Notes under the pieces: model-generated
Told to the model about the DNA's origin: nothing
Database searches by the model: none
The model's input: only the letters and a program-made list of their open reading frames with translations
Shown: piece after piece, positions 1-8,359 of the stretch
How positions within the stretch are numbered: the first letter of the stretch is position 1
Layout of the letters: each line of letters begins with the position of its first letter
Made by a program: the position numbers and the translations under genes
Origin: Candidatus Poribacteria bacterium
GTDB lineage: Bacteria > Poribacteria > WGA-4E > WGA-3G
Direction of reading: 5' to 3'
Length of the DNA: 63,095 bases
NCBI GenBank assembly: GCA_012270865.1
Contig: JAAXHL010000183.1
Coordinates: 1-63,095 of the forward strand

Positions 1-24
1 AACTTAGATGTGACAGAACACTAG
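1..24. mobile_element. Left terminal inverted repeat, probable IS end
   Basis: These 24 bases are the exact reverse complement of the last 24 bases of the window (63072-63095); identity stops at base 25. The inner edge reads GAACAC-TA-G on this side and C-TA-GTGTTC on the other, so a repeat starting GTGTTCTGTCAC abuts a TA on both sides. This is what IS630/Tc1-mariner type elements, which duplicate TA, would leave if the contig broke inside two copies. Family assignment is inference, since no transposase is inside the window. Confidence 0.6.
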
Positions 25-30
25 CTCTAG

Positions 31-417
31 TTCCGTGTCAACCATTTCTCTACTGTCGCGTTTTCACCTTGCGGTCATAAGATTGCTTGTGGCATGGGAA
101 ACCAAATCCGATTGTGGGATGTCAATAGTTGTCAAACGTCCTGGACTCTTCCGCATGATCCATATCTGCGTGCCTTGGCGTTTTCGCCTTGTGGGAAATA
201 TCTTGCTTCTGGCGTGTGGTGGAATAGGAGCGTGGAAACAGAAAAGGTGCCTATTCGCTTGTGGGAAGTTGCCACTGGTGAAAACATCGCCACCTTCTGG
301 GGACACCCGACCGATGTCCAAGATCTCGCTTTTTCACCCGACGGTGCCCTCTTAGCGAGTGGCAGTTTTGACGGTACCATCCTCCTCTGGGACCTAAAAT
401 CCGTGATAGGTTCTTAA
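31..417 (+). CDS. WD40 repeat protein, 5' truncated
   Basis: The open frame encodes WD40 repeats and lacks its beginning. In the same frame two TAG codons (22-24 and 28-30) lie at or just inside the terminal repeat. From base 31 the frame reads as WD40 sequence (STVAFSPCGHKIACG), then IRLWDV, LAFSPCGKYLASG, IRLWEVATGE, DLAFSPDGALLASGSFDG and LLWDL, so roughly three blades of a beta-propeller remain. The first ATG in frame is at 94, but similarity begins upstream of it, so this is the tail of a longer gene cut by the end element. A related exported WD40 protein lies at 28513-29139. Function is unknown; such propellers usually bind proteins. Confidence 0.75.
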   Translation, partial: FRVNHFSTVAFSPCGHKIACGMGNQIRLWDVNSCQTSWTLPHDPYLRALAFSPCGKYLASGVWWNRSVETEKVPIRLWEVATGENIATFWGHPTDVQDLAFSPDGALLASGSFDGTILLWDLKSVIGS

Positions 418-490
418 TCCGAGAGTTTTCGGTTTAATAATGATAGAATTCACGCATTTTCCCTAAAATATTAACACCCAGAATATTTCC

Positions 491-518
491 TTGACATGCA
501 ATTACATGTCCGTATAAT
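491..518 (+). promoter_or_regulatory. Sigma70-type promoter with internal palindrome
   Basis: TTGACA (491-496) and TATAAT (513-518) are separated by 16 bases, the closest consensus match I saw in the window. A palindrome with GACATG (493-498) and CATGTC (505-510) arms spans the -35/-10 spacer and could be an operator. It drives the Gfo/Idh/MocA gene at 555. The promoter is read directly; the operator role is inferred. Confidence 0.75.
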
Positions 519-554
519 AGCCATACAACACCACATTTTTTGGAGAGGTAAAGT

Positions 555-1556
555 ATGGCGAAAATACGGATGGCACAGTACGGAACGAAGCACGGACACG
601 CACGCGGCAAACTACAGGCGATGCTCGTCAACCCCGATGTGGAAGTCGCAGGTGTGTTTGAACCCGACACACAACAACGCGAAAAACTTCAAAATGGCGA
701 AGGGACGTTTGAAGGTGTCCACTGGTATGATAATGCCGAGGAGATGCTCAGCGATGCGTCTATCGTCGCAGTCGCTTCGGAAGGCAATAATGCCGAAAGT
801 CTGGATCAGACCGAGCAGATTGTCAACGCCGGAAAACACGTCTGGTACGACAAACCCGCCGGCGAAAACTGGGAACAGTGGCAACGCGTTATCAGGACCG
901 CACAAGAGAAATCCTTACACGTACAGATGGGTTACATGCTACGGTATCACTCCGCCTTCAAGCAGGTTGCCGAGTGGGTGCACTCTGGGTTCTTAGGCGA
1001 TGTCTTTTCCGTCCGCGCACACATGTCAACCAATATTTCTCTTGAAGCACGCACCCGCATCAGCCAACACATCGGCGGTATCTTCTTTGATTTGGGCGGA
1101 CACGTCCTCGACCAGGTACTCTGGCTCCTCGGACGACCGGAGAAGGTCACCTCTTTCCTCCGAAACGACGGCGACTCCATCGAACCTTTCAAAGATAACA
1201 CCCTCACCGTTTATGAATTTGAAAAAGCGATGGCGTTCATATCCATCTCCGCTCTGGAACCGAGACCCATGGCACGCAGATTTGAAGTCTATGGAAGCGA
1301 AGGCAGTGCCATCATCGTCGAACCCTTTGAACCGGGATTGAAAATTCGGCTCTGTTTGGAGAGCGCAAAGGACGGTTACACACAAGGCGAACAGATCGTG
1401 ACGATAGATGGCGAGAGCCGTCAACGCACTTATGAACTTGAACTTGACGCGTTTTTAGCGACTCTTGCGGGTGAACAACCGCCGGACCGTCCGGTGGCAC
1501 ACGAATTGTTAGTGCAGGAGACCCTCCTACGGGCAACAGGTGTCATACCGAGTTAA
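555..1556 (+). CDS. Gfo/Idh/MocA family oxidoreductase
   Basis: The 333-residue product is an NAD(P)-dependent oxidoreductase of the Gfo/Idh/MocA family, which usually acts on sugars, inositols or their derivatives in the cytoplasm. The N-terminal Rossmann half contains YGTKHGHARGK in place of the usual GxGxxG loop, followed by VFEPD. The catalytic-lysine motif normally written EKP is YDKPAGE here. The C-terminal half has FDLGGHVLDQVLWLLG, matching the family's DxGxHxxD motif. The start is supported by GGAGAGG ten bases upstream and a strong promoter at 491-518. The gene converges with the ThuA-like gene, one base apart. The substrate cannot be read from sequence. Confidence 0.88.
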   Translation: MAKIRMAQYGTKHGHARGKLQAMLVNPDVEVAGVFEPDTQQREKLQNGEGTFEGVHWYDNAEEMLSDASIVAVASEGNNAESLDQTEQIVNAGKHVWYDKPAGENWEQWQRVIRTAQEKSLHVQMGYMLRYHSAFKQVAEWVHSGFLGDVFSVRAHMSTNISLEARTRISQHIGGIFFDLGGHVLDQVLWLLGRPEKVTSFLRNDGDSIEPFKDNTLTVYEFEKAMAFISISALEPRPMARRFEVYGSEGSAIIVEPFEPGLKIRLCLESAKDGYTQGEQIVTIDGESRQRTYELELDAFLATLAGEQPPDRPVAHELLVQETLLRATGVIPS

Positions 1557-1557
1557 C

Positions 1558-2223
1558 CTAATCTTCCAATCCACCCGCCCACTTCAGACACCCGGTGATG
1601 TGTTCGTGAAACCATTTCTCACCCCAAAGCGCATCCGGGTGTCCCAAGGCGGTGTACATCACACGTCCGTCTCCATACGTATGACACCAACCGAGGGCGT
1701 AGTCGTCATCTTCACGGTTGCCACGCGAGACATCAATGGAATCGTTATCCAGACGCATCAGCACACGCGTTTTGTTGCGGTCCCAACTTTTGAACGTATA
1801 AATTTCATCCACAACTTTGAAACTGCTGCCCAGCATACGGGTCGCTGGATGGTCAGTATCCTCAACGATGACGTTCACCTCTTCGTGCCACGGATGTCCA
1901 GCGAAGTAGCCGCCGAGCATCTCGCCGTATTCGGGCCAATCGTAAAACGTATCCGTCGCGTTGTGGATACCAAAGAACGCTTTGCCGTTACGAACAAAAT
2001 TCAACAACGCCTCTTTTTGGGCATCATTGAAAGGCAAATTACCTGTCGTTGCGAACGCGACGATGTCCTGTTTCTCAAGATTGTCAGCGTTAATCCGATC
2101 GCATCGGTGCGTCGTGGTGACGTTCCAACCGTTTGCAGCACCAATCTGTTTCAGTGTAACCTCTGCATTCGGAAGATAACTATGTTCAAAACCAGCGGAA
2201 TGCCGTAACATCAGAATATTCAT
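1558..2223 (-). CDS. ThuA-like domain protein
   Basis: The 221-residue protein has a ThuA-like fold related to class I glutamine amidotransferases. Visible motifs are ILMLRHSAGFEHSY at the start, FFGIHNATDTF in the middle, GHPWHEEVNV, DEIYTFKSWD and ALGWCHTYGDGRVMYTALGH near the end. ThuA-like proteins are often linked to sugar metabolism and to Gfo/Idh/MocA enzymes; here the convergent neighbour is one. The start at 2223 is chosen because AAGGAG lies just upstream and homology begins there; an in-frame extension to 2313 runs through a repeat palindrome and is probably not translated. The reaction catalysed is unknown. Confidence 0.85.
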   Translation of the reverse strand: MNILMLRHSAGFEHSYLPNAEVTLKQIGAANGWNVTTTHRCDRINADNLEKQDIVAFATTGNLPFNDAQKEALLNFVRNGKAFFGIHNATDTFYDWPEYGEMLGGYFAGHPWHEEVNVIVEDTDHPATRMLGSSFKVVDEIYTFKSWDRNKTRVLMRLDNDSIDVSRGNREDDDYALGWCHTYGDGRVMYTALGHPDALWGEKWFHEHITGCLKWAGGLED

Positions 2224-2241
2224 AAGAACTCCTTTCCGTTG

Positions 2242-2266
2242 CAGGCGGGGTTTGTAACACCGCCTG
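2242..2266. repeat. Dispersed GGCGGGGTTT-type palindrome
   Basis: CAGGCGG (2242-2248) pairs with CCGCCTG (2260-2266) around a GGTTTGTAACA core, with one imperfect position inside. It is one of a family with relatives at 21762, 27066, 30550, 32898, 43112, 44940 and 47844. It lies just upstream of the ThuA-like start, so it would be in that gene's 5' leader if transcribed. Confidence 0.7.
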
Positions 2267-2420
2267 ACGCAAGCAATACGCAAAAAAATCGCGTAAACCC
2301 CAATATTATACAAAATTATTAAAAAAAGTGTTAAACTATTTTCCGAAATGTCGTCACATCTTAATGACTGAAAACCGATAACCGAAAACTATTCCATAAG
2401 CAAACCATAGGAGTATAGAT

Positions 2421-3374
2421 ATGCGATTCCTCAAAAAAGGGGACGACAAAAAACCGAAGTCCGAACCCGAACAGGAGACAAAGGGGCATCCCGATCTGAA
2501 GGTCATCAGCGGTTCGCAAATTTCTGGGCAGCGACCACAACAACCGACACAGCCGCAACAACAACCGCAACAACAAAATATTACACTACCGAACATCAAG
2601 TATAAAATTGCGGTTGCGAGTGGAAAAGGCGGTGTCGGAAAATCAACCGTCGCGACCAATCTCGCGATCTCTTTAGCAAACGCCGGAGGTGCCGTCGGTC
2701 TCATGGACGCTGACGCTTACGGTCCGAGCATTCCAACGATGATGGGGGTTCAAGAGCAACCGAAGGTCAGTCCGGCACGCAAACTTATCCCGCTTGTGCG
2801 ACATAATATTAAACTCATGTCAATCGGATTTATGGTCGCAGAGGAACAGGCGATGATCTGGCGGGGTCCGATGCTACACAGCTCTATACGTCAACTCCTG
2901 AGCGATGTCGAATGGGGTGAACTTGAGTATCTTATTATTGATCTACCGCCCGGAACGGGTGATGTCGCGCTCTCTCTAACGCAGGCGATCCCACTTACCG
3001 GTGCACTGATTGTCACAACCCCACAAGACGTTGCACTCGCCGATGTCCGACGCGGCGTTGCCATGTTTGAACGCCTCGGCGTGCCGATTCTCGGTATTAT
3101 CGAAAATATGAGTTACTTCCTCTGCCCACACTGCAACGAAAAAACAGAAATCTTTCGCAAAGACGGTGGAAAGAACACAAGCGAGCGATTCGGGGTCGCG
3201 TTCCTCGGACAAATTCCACTTGATGCTGAGGTCTGTACAGCAGGCGACATCGGTGTTCCAATTGTCGCTGGACACCCAGAATCCCCGCAGTCCGAAGCAT
3301 TCGGCGCAGTCGCACAAGAATTGGAATCCGTATTGGAAGAGAGCGGCGATGACGATGAATTGACGATCCTCTAA
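2421..3374 (+). CDS. Mrp/NBP35-type P-loop ATPase (ApbC-like Fe-S carrier)
   Basis: The 317-residue cytoplasmic ATPase belongs to the Mrp/NBP35/ApbC family, which carries or inserts Fe-S clusters. The deviant Walker A is ASGKGGVGKSTVATNLA (about residues 67-83), followed by DADAYGPSIPTMMG, the switch-like LIIDLPPGTGDVALSL, and the metal-binding pair CPHC near residue 237. The usual N-terminal DUF59 domain is missing; instead there is a charged start and a Pro/Gln-rich linker (about residues 38-52). The start has ATAGGAG eight bases upstream. No Fe-S assembly gene is adjacent, so the role rests on family knowledge. Confidence 0.92.
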   Translation: MRFLKKGDDKKPKSEPEQETKGHPDLKVISGSQISGQRPQQPTQPQQQPQQQNITLPNIKYKIAVASGKGGVGKSTVATNLAISLANAGGAVGLMDADAYGPSIPTMMGVQEQPKVSPARKLIPLVRHNIKLMSIGFMVAEEQAMIWRGPMLHSSIRQLLSDVEWGELEYLIIDLPPGTGDVALSLTQAIPLTGALIVTTPQDVALADVRRGVAMFERLGVPILGIIENMSYFLCPHCNEKTEIFRKDGGKNTSERFGVAFLGQIPLDAEVCTAGDIGVPIVAGHPESPQSEAFGAVAQELESVLEESGDDDELTIL

Positions 3375-3461
3375 CCGAAAAAACAGAACGGCACTCACAC
3401 AGGTTTCTTTACTGACAATATCCAACACCGAGGCTCCTACCCGTCACTGGAAAAGGGTCCT

Positions 3462-3499
3462 ACTGACAACTGACAGCCGATGGCTAACTGCCAATAACC
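3462..3499. repeat. CTGACAACTGACAG-type dispersed repeat
   Basis: A run of near-repeats (ACTGACAACTGACAGCCGA, TGGCTAACTGCC) fills the gap before the SelA-like gene. The same degenerate CTGA(T/C)A(A/G)C units occur before the genes at 19889, 23052, 26231 and 54905. They are intergenic and show no coding capacity. Confidence 0.55.
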
Positions 3500-3540
3500 A
3501 TTCTTCTAACAACCGACAATCATCCCAAGGAGGTAATCCG

Positions 3541-4650
3541 ATGGCGAGTATAGGTTGGGGAAATGTTTACAAGAAACTCGGCGCGCGACCCGTCATTAAT
3601 GCTACCGGAAACCAGACTGTCAGAGGCGGGTCCACACCTTCGCCAGCAGTCCGAGACGCAATGCGCCAAGCAGATGACAGTTACGTCGAAATGGAAGAAC
3701 TGCTCCAAAAGTCAGGACAGTTCATAGCCGAGCGGTTAGGTGTTGAAGATGCATACATCACGGCGGGGTGCTATACCGCACTCGTCTTGGCATCAGCAAC
3801 CGTTATGACAGGAAACGATCCCGACAAGTGCGCACAACTCCCAGATACCACAGGATTGAAAGACGAAATCGTTTTTCAGAAGATGCAACACTATACCTAC
3901 GATCGCGCGTTTACGATTCCCGGTAGTAAACTCATTTTCGTAGGCGATGAAAACGGTTGTACCGCCGACGAGTTGAACGATGCTATCGGCGAAAACACCG
4001 CCGCACTCGCTTACCTCATCCAACCGAACCAAGGGAACGCCGTTCCGTTGGCGGAAGCCGTCGAGATCGCACACGCGCATAACCTACCACTTATTGCCGA
4101 TGCTGCATCTCAAATCTATCCGCTTGATTACTTCCGCCGAAATGCCCAATCCGCCGACCTCGTCTGCTTCGGTGGCAAGTATTTCAACGCACCGCATTCA
4201 ACAGGATTCATCTGTGGCAGAAAGGACCTAATTGAGGTTGTACACAGACACGGCTTCATTGGACCTCGCCCCGTCGGACGCGGAATGAAAGTTGACCGGC
4301 AGGAAATCATCGGACTTCTAACCGCTATTGACATCTGGCTATCTACAGACCACAATAAGCGATCAAAGGAACAGGATGCAAGATACGAGGCACTGGCACA
4401 AGGACTGGAGAATATCGACGGTGTATCGTGTGAAGTCCATTACCAAAAGAATAGCCATACGCTGTCGAATCTACACGTTACCTGTGACGGCAGGGACGCA
4501 TCACAGATAGCACGCGATCTTGACGCTGGCACGCCGCGTATCAAAGTGAACACGCGCGGCAAAGACACACTCGTGATTAACGCCTACACTCTCAACCCGG
4601 GGCAAGAAGAGATCATCGCAAACGCACTACGGCATCTCTTATATGGATAA
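3541..4650 (+). CDS. SelA-like / class V-fold PLP-dependent enzyme
   Basis: The 369-residue PLP enzyme belongs to the SelA-like branch of fold type I, which includes D-glucosaminate-6-phosphate ammonia lyase and seryl-tRNA selenium transferase. It starts with WGNVYKKLGARPVINATGNQT, typical of that branch. TAGCYTALVLA forms the phosphate-binding region, IADAASQI carries the cofactor-ring aspartate, and the Schiff-base lysine is K213 in CFGGKYFNAPHSTG. The start has a strong AAGGAGG. It is too short for a bacterial SelA and no selenocysteine gene is nearby, so lyase or aminotransferase activity on an amino sugar or amino acid is more likely. Confidence 0.85.
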   Translation: MASIGWGNVYKKLGARPVINATGNQTVRGGSTPSPAVRDAMRQADDSYVEMEELLQKSGQFIAERLGVEDAYITAGCYTALVLASATVMTGNDPDKCAQLPDTTGLKDEIVFQKMQHYTYDRAFTIPGSKLIFVGDENGCTADELNDAIGENTAALAYLIQPNQGNAVPLAEAVEIAHAHNLPLIADAASQIYPLDYFRRNAQSADLVCFGGKYFNAPHSTGFICGRKDLIEVVHRHGFIGPRPVGRGMKVDRQEIIGLLTAIDIWLSTDHNKRSKEQDARYEALAQGLENIDGVSCEVHYQKNSHTLSNLHVTCDGRDASQIARDLDAGTPRIKVNTRGKDTLVINAYTLNPGQEEIIANALRHLLYG

Positions 4651-4699
4651 TAACCGTTGGAGTTCCCGGGCCCCGTAGGTAAAATCATCAAAACCGAGT

Positions 4700-4743
4700 G
4701 AAACCCAACGCCTCCTTACACCGACATTTGGGTATTGGGTTTC
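4700..4743. repeat. GAAACCCAA / TTGGGTTTC inverted repeat
   Basis: GAAACCCAA (4700-4708) pairs with TTGGGTTTC (4735-4743) across a 26-base loop. The same arms occur in the element at 8360-8585. It sits between convergent genes and could end transcription, but there is no T-run, so I call it a dispersed repeat. Confidence 0.55.
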
Positions 4744-4754
4744 GCTATATCTAT

Positions 4755-5186
4755 CTACCAGATTACAAAGTTCGCCCACGGCTTTATGTTGAGCGTTCCC
4801 AATAGGAAGAAGACTGCCGATCCACCGAGCGCGCCTTTTGTCGCAGCAACCAATTGGAGTCGCCGCATTCGTGCTTTGTAGGCATCCGTGTAAAAATTAA
4901 CATATTCCGCCGATTTACCGAGGAGTCGATCAACGGGTGGAACCGGTTGGTAGAGATATGCACCCGCGACAGCAACGGTACCGAGCAAGCAAGTACCTGC
5001 GACACCTAAAACCCCGCCAGCGGAAAGCCACAACGCCGCGTTCACATCGTCTTCGGCATCATATTCGGCATCCGCTTTTGCTTCAAGGGCGACCGAGTCC
5101 TGCTGTGCGAAGCACCACATCGGCAGACTCACGCTCAACACAACCATCAGAACAGCCAAAAGTTGGAAAATTACACGCTTTTGCAT
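4755..5186 (-). CDS. Small membrane protein, paralogue of the next gene
   Basis: The 143-residue protein has an N-terminal signal or anchor (MQKRVIFQLLAVLMVVLSV), a lumenal DVNAALWL segment, a second hydrophobic span and a last hydrophobic segment near the C-terminus. Between these lies YLYQPVPPVDRLLGKSAEY followed by FYTDAYKARMRRLQL. The same pattern (YIYQPEP, EKPEEYKAFYKDTYK, RSIQL) occurs in the adjacent gene, so the two are paralogues in tandem, 33 bases apart. RBS GGGAGA precedes the start. I do not recognise a named family. The arginine-rich helix after the YQP motif is probably cytoplasmic. Confidence 0.75.
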   Translation of the reverse strand: MQKRVIFQLLAVLMVVLSVSLPMWCFAQQDSVALEAKADAEYDAEDDVNAALWLSAGGVLGVAGTCLLGTVAVAGAYLYQPVPPVDRLLGKSAEYVNFYTDAYKARMRRLQLVAATKGALGGSAVFFLLGTLNIKPWANFVIW

Positions 5187-5219
5187 TCCATCTCCCTATA
5201 AGAATATTGCCACTCCAAA

Positions 5220-5549
5220 TTAGAGCGTTTGACTCACCATACTCGCAATGATACCCAAAAAGAGAAGGTTGATTATGAGCCCTCCGGCGACAAGTACCCC
5301 AAACCCTATCAAGGCGTAAGTGAGTTGAATAGACCGCGCTTTGATTTTATAGGTATCTTTGTAAAACGCTTTGTATTCCTCCGGTTTCTCCAAAAACTGC
5401 GAGGCACGCGGCTCCGGTTGATAGATATATGCGATAATGATTCCTATAAAATTGCCGATCAAACCCGCAATGAGCCAAATAATTTTATTCGTATCGGTTT
5501 GCGCGTCCTGTTCAGCATCTACTTTTGCTTGGCGTTGATCTAAAGACAT
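5220..5549 (-). CDS. Small two-span membrane protein, paralogue of 4755-5186
   Basis: The 109-residue protein has a charged N-terminus (QAKVDAEQDAQTDTN), a first membrane span (IIWLIAGLIGNFIGIIIAYIY), a soluble loop YQPEPRASQFLEKPEEY-AFYKDTYK and a second span near residues 79-101. It shares the D-x-N-x-x-(I/L)W-L entry and the YQP-EY-FY-D-YK-R-QL loop with its neighbour but has no signal peptide. AAGGAG lies upstream of the start. It is probably co-transcribed with 4755-5186. The function is unknown. Confidence 0.78.
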   Translation of the reverse strand: MSLDQRQAKVDAEQDAQTDTNKIIWLIAGLIGNFIGIIIAYIYQPEPRASQFLEKPEEYKAFYKDTYKIKARSIQLTYALIGFGVLVAGGLIINLLFLGIIASMVSQTL

Positions 5550-5570
5550 CTTCGTACTCCTTATGACTGT

Positions 5571-6626
5571 TTATGGTAGTGAAATCTCAATGGCACGGCG
5601 TTCCGTTGTCGCTTTGCGTGCTGCTTCAATAATCGCAAGGTTGTGATACGCCATCTCTGGACGCACCGGTAAAACTGCATCCGCAGCAAGCGCGTTGAAA
5701 GTCTCCGTAAAATAACGGGCATGTCCGCTCGCATCGGTGCGTTCTGCTTCGTCAAATTCAGGGAGTTCCAACTGTTTCCACCCGTCTGCGCGTGTATAAC
5801 GACGGAGCGCGTCCGCTACGTTGTGGCGATGATTGACGCGTAGAGAGCCGTTCTCAGCGTGCATCTCACACCAACCCGAATCCGTCCCGGGCACACACCA
5901 CGCACCAGAGACGGTTGTGATACCACCATCTTCATGCTCACACAACAACATCGCTATATCGTCAACATCAATATCGAGGCGTAGCGTTTGCACGCGTGCC
6001 TCAACATAACGCACCGGCGAGCGCATCAGTGTGCAGACAGAATAGATTTCGTGGTAACTCGTGTCGATGATACACCCACCACCTTTTGCCTTACTTGCGC
6101 GCCACGCGAATGCAGGTATACGGTGATCTGCCGAAAAATCTGCAGGCTTTAACCCCATTCCAACGCTTCGTCCGAAATGCGGTTTACCTAAAGCGTCAAG
6201 CTCCGTCAATGCCGTTTGCATCCCAGCAGTGAAGAGGTAGTTATGTACGACCGTGTAAGGCACATCATTCTGGCGGACTGCTTCCAGAATTTGACCTGCC
6301 TCTTCTAAGTTTGTCGCCATCGGTTTTTCAGAGATAACCGCCACGCCAGCGTTTGCGGCTTCAATGACCTGCTCGGCATGAAGTGAGTGCGGGGTGGCAA
6401 TCGTCACCACGTCAATTGCTGCGTGTTCCAGCATCTCGCGGTAATCTGTGTATCGGTTTTCCGTTGGCACATCAAACGTTTCGCCAACCTTTTGTAGATT
6501 TTCAGGAACAACATCTGCGAGGGCGGTAACCTGAATAGTTTCAGCGAGGGCGCGGTAGGCACGGGCATGCGTAATTTGCACAATCCCGCCACAACCAATC
6601 AACCCTAAACGAATCGGTTTATTCAT
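5571..6626 (-). CDS. Gfo/Idh/MocA family oxidoreductase
   Basis: The 351-residue dehydrogenase has a canonical Rossmann start, IRLGLIGCGGIVQITHARAY, then ALADVVPENL. The catalytic motif is ISEKPMATN with lysine, and the C-terminal half contains GGGCIIDTSYHEIYSV, matching the DxxxHxxD region. I place the start at 6626, where AAAGGAG precedes the ATG and homology begins; 49 extra in-frame codons upstream cover the promoter. It ends 21 bases before the small membrane pair, which lies on the same strand downstream. It is transcribed divergently from the S10 peptidase. The substrate is unknown, probably a sugar derivative. Confidence 0.9.
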   Translation of the reverse strand: MNKPIRLGLIGCGGIVQITHARAYRALAETIQVTALADVVPENLQKVGETFDVPTENRYTDYREMLEHAAIDVVTIATPHSLHAEQVIEAANAGVAVISEKPMATNLEEAGQILEAVRQNDVPYTVVHNYLFTAGMQTALTELDALGKPHFGRSVGMGLKPADFSADHRIPAFAWRASKAKGGGCIIDTSYHEIYSVCTLMRSPVRYVEARVQTLRLDIDVDDIAMLLCEHEDGGITTVSGAWCVPGTDSGWCEMHAENGSLRVNHRHNVADALRRYTRADGWKQLELPEFDEAERTDASGHARYFTETFNALAADAVLPVRPEMAYHNLAIIEAARKATTERRAIEISLP

Positions 6627-6648
6627 TGTGTGTATCTCCTTTGCATAA

Positions 6649-6676
6649 AGTTTAGCACATTTCGCGATTATGTCAA
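6649..6676 (-). promoter_or_regulatory. Promoter of the Gfo/Idh/MocA gene at 5571-6626
   Basis: On the minus strand TTGACA (6676-6671) is followed 16 bases later by TAAACT (6654-6649). The -35 is perfect and the -10 matches at four of six positions. It lies 23 bases before the chosen start, which supports that start over the longer frame. Confidence 0.6.
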
Positions 6677-6760
6677 ATTCTTTGCATTGTTCAAAAATTC
6701 GCGAAGCCCATGAAACCCGGGATTCAGACAAAAAATTGTCACACCCGTTTCTAAAAAATG

Positions 6761-6769
6761 TGCTATAAT
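6761..6769 (+). promoter_or_regulatory. Extended -10 promoter of the S10 peptidase gene
   Basis: TGCTATAAT is an extended -10 with perfect TATAAT at 6764-6769. The only -35-like hexamer (TTGTCA, 6736-6741) is 22 bases away, which is too far, so the TG extension probably does the work. The start codon follows about 60 bases later. Confidence 0.55.
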
Positions 6770-6827
6770 GCATTTAATCAGGCAATGTGTTTAAGTCTTG
6801 TCAATCAAAAAAAGAAAGGAATTTAAC

Positions 6828-8306
6828 ATGAGCGAAGAAGAAAAAAACGAATCTGAAGAAACCAAAGACGAAGAGAAAGATAGCGATGAACCTGAGGATA
6901 AACTCTCCGTTACACACCATAGCGTTATCATTAATGGCGAGGAAATCCGTTATACCGCAACAACCGGAACACTAATCCTGAAAGAAGAGGTCAACAAGGA
7001 GGGTGAAAAACCGAAAGCCGCTGTCTTCTTTATCGCTTACACACGCGATGATGTAGAAGACCCCGACACGCGTCCGATAACCTTCTCGTTCAACGGGGGT
7101 CCCGGTTCTTCATCGGTCTGGTTGCACCTCGGAGTCCTCGGACCGAGACGCGTCAAACCCGACGAAGATGGCGAGTTACCGCATCCACCGTACCAACTGA
7201 CCGATAACGAATGCTCCATTTTGGACAAAACCGATCTCGTTTTCATCGATCCGGTCAGCACAGGCTTCAGTAGGGCAGTTCCAGGGGAAGAAGCGAAGCA
7301 GTTCCACGGGTTCAAAAAAGACATTGAATCCGTCGGCGATTTTATTCTTCTCTATCTCGGACGCTATCAACGCTGGGGATCCCCTAAATTCCTCATCGGC
7401 GAAAGTTACGGAACAACCCGTGCCGGTGGACTCGCCGGTTACCTCCAAGAACGCCGCGGCGCATACCTCAACGGTATCATGCTCGTTTCGGTCGTCCTCA
7501 ACTTCCAGACGATACGGTTCGCACCCGGTAACGATCTGCCCTATATCCTTTTCCTGCCGACTTACGCAGCGACTGCATTTTACCATAAAAGGTTAGGCGA
7601 GATTGATACCGAGTTTGAACCTTTCATGGACGAAGTCAGAGCGTTTTCCACAGGCGATTACACAACGGCACTGATGAAGGGGAGTGCGATATCTTCAACA
7701 GAACGTGCCGATATTGTTAAAAAACTCGCAAGTTATACCGGACTGACACCCGAATATATTGAGCGAACCGATTTGCGGATTAACATCGCTCGGTTCTGTA
7801 AGGAACTGCTCCGCGATGAAGCACGGACAGTCGGGCGGTTTGATAGCCGATACAAAGGGATCGACCGCGATTCCGCAGGCGAAAACTACGAATACGATCC
7901 GAGTGGTGCAGTCACACAAGGCGCGTATACTGCGAACCTCAACAACTATGTCCGCGGCGAACTCGGATTTGAATCGGATCTCCCCTATGAAATCCTGAGC
8001 AGGCGTGTACATCCGTGGGACTACAGTGGCCATCAGAACCAATATGTCAACGTCGCCGATACACTCCGCAAGGCGATGACTGTCAACCCTGCCTTGAAAG
8101 TGTTCGTTGCGAACGGTTATTACGATTTGGCAACACCGTTTTTGGCATCGGAATATACCTTCACGCATCTCGGACTTGATCCGTCTTTACAGGATAACAT
8201 CACAATGGCTTACTATAAGGCTGGACACATGATGTACACCGACCAAGCGGAGTTGGAAAAAATGAAAAAGGATATGGATGCCTACTTTGATGCCGTGCTT
8301 CCCTAA
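6828..8306 (+). CDS. Serine carboxypeptidase-like peptidase S10
   Basis: The 492-residue alpha/beta-hydrolase belongs to peptidase family S10. The oxyanion motif is FSFNGGPGSSS and the catalytic serine sits in LIGESYGTTRA (about residue 191). The aspartate is in VANGYYDLATP (about 431) and the histidine in YYKAGHMMY (about 465). The N-terminus is a very acidic low-complexity segment (EEEKNESEETKDEEKDSDE) and no signal peptide is visible, so the enzyme may stay in the cytoplasm, unusual for S10. AAAGGA precedes the ATG at 6828; a TTG at 6798 in frame is less likely. It divides divergently from the Gfo/Idh/MocA gene. Substrates are probably peptides or acyl esters. Confidence 0.9.
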   Translation: MSEEEKNESEETKDEEKDSDEPEDKLSVTHHSVIINGEEIRYTATTGTLILKEEVNKEGEKPKAAVFFIAYTRDDVEDPDTRPITFSFNGGPGSSSVWLHLGVLGPRRVKPDEDGELPHPPYQLTDNECSILDKTDLVFIDPVSTGFSRAVPGEEAKQFHGFKKDIESVGDFILLYLGRYQRWGSPKFLIGESYGTTRAGGLAGYLQERRGAYLNGIMLVSVVLNFQTIRFAPGNDLPYILFLPTYAATAFYHKRLGEIDTEFEPFMDEVRAFSTGDYTTALMKGSAISSTERADIVKKLASYTGLTPEYIERTDLRINIARFCKELLRDEARTVGRFDSRYKGIDRDSAGENYEYDPSGAVTQGAYTANLNNYVRGELGFESDLPYEILSRRVHPWDYSGHQNQYVNVADTLRKAMTVNPALKVFVANGYYDLATPFLASEYTFTHLGLDPSLQDNITMAYYKAGHMMYTDQAELEKMKKDMDAYFDAVLP

Positions 8307-8326
8307 TTCCTGTGCCTTTATGATTT

Positions 8327-8340
8327 AACCGCAAGGTAAA
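8327..8340 (+). repeat. Orphan CCGCAAGGTAAA leader tail
   Basis: AACCGCAAGGTAAA matches the 3' end of the leader repeat that precedes the ATGs at 8907 and 47995, but no gene follows it here. It opens a 600-base gene-free stretch (8307-8906) that otherwise holds the two repeat blocks listed next; I see no other gene in it. Confidence 0.5.
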
Positions 8341-8359
8341 TTTATAGTTTTCCAGACCC

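Noticed and set aside
1540..2208. 222-codon open frame on the plus strand opposite the ThuA-like gene
   Set aside because: It is antisense to a clear ThuA-like gene with a good RBS, has no family motif and begins within the neighbouring gene's end.
6798..6827. Earlier TTG start for the S10 peptidase
   Set aside because: It would add ten basic residues before an acidic start and lies upstream of the AAAGGA that serves the ATG at 6828.
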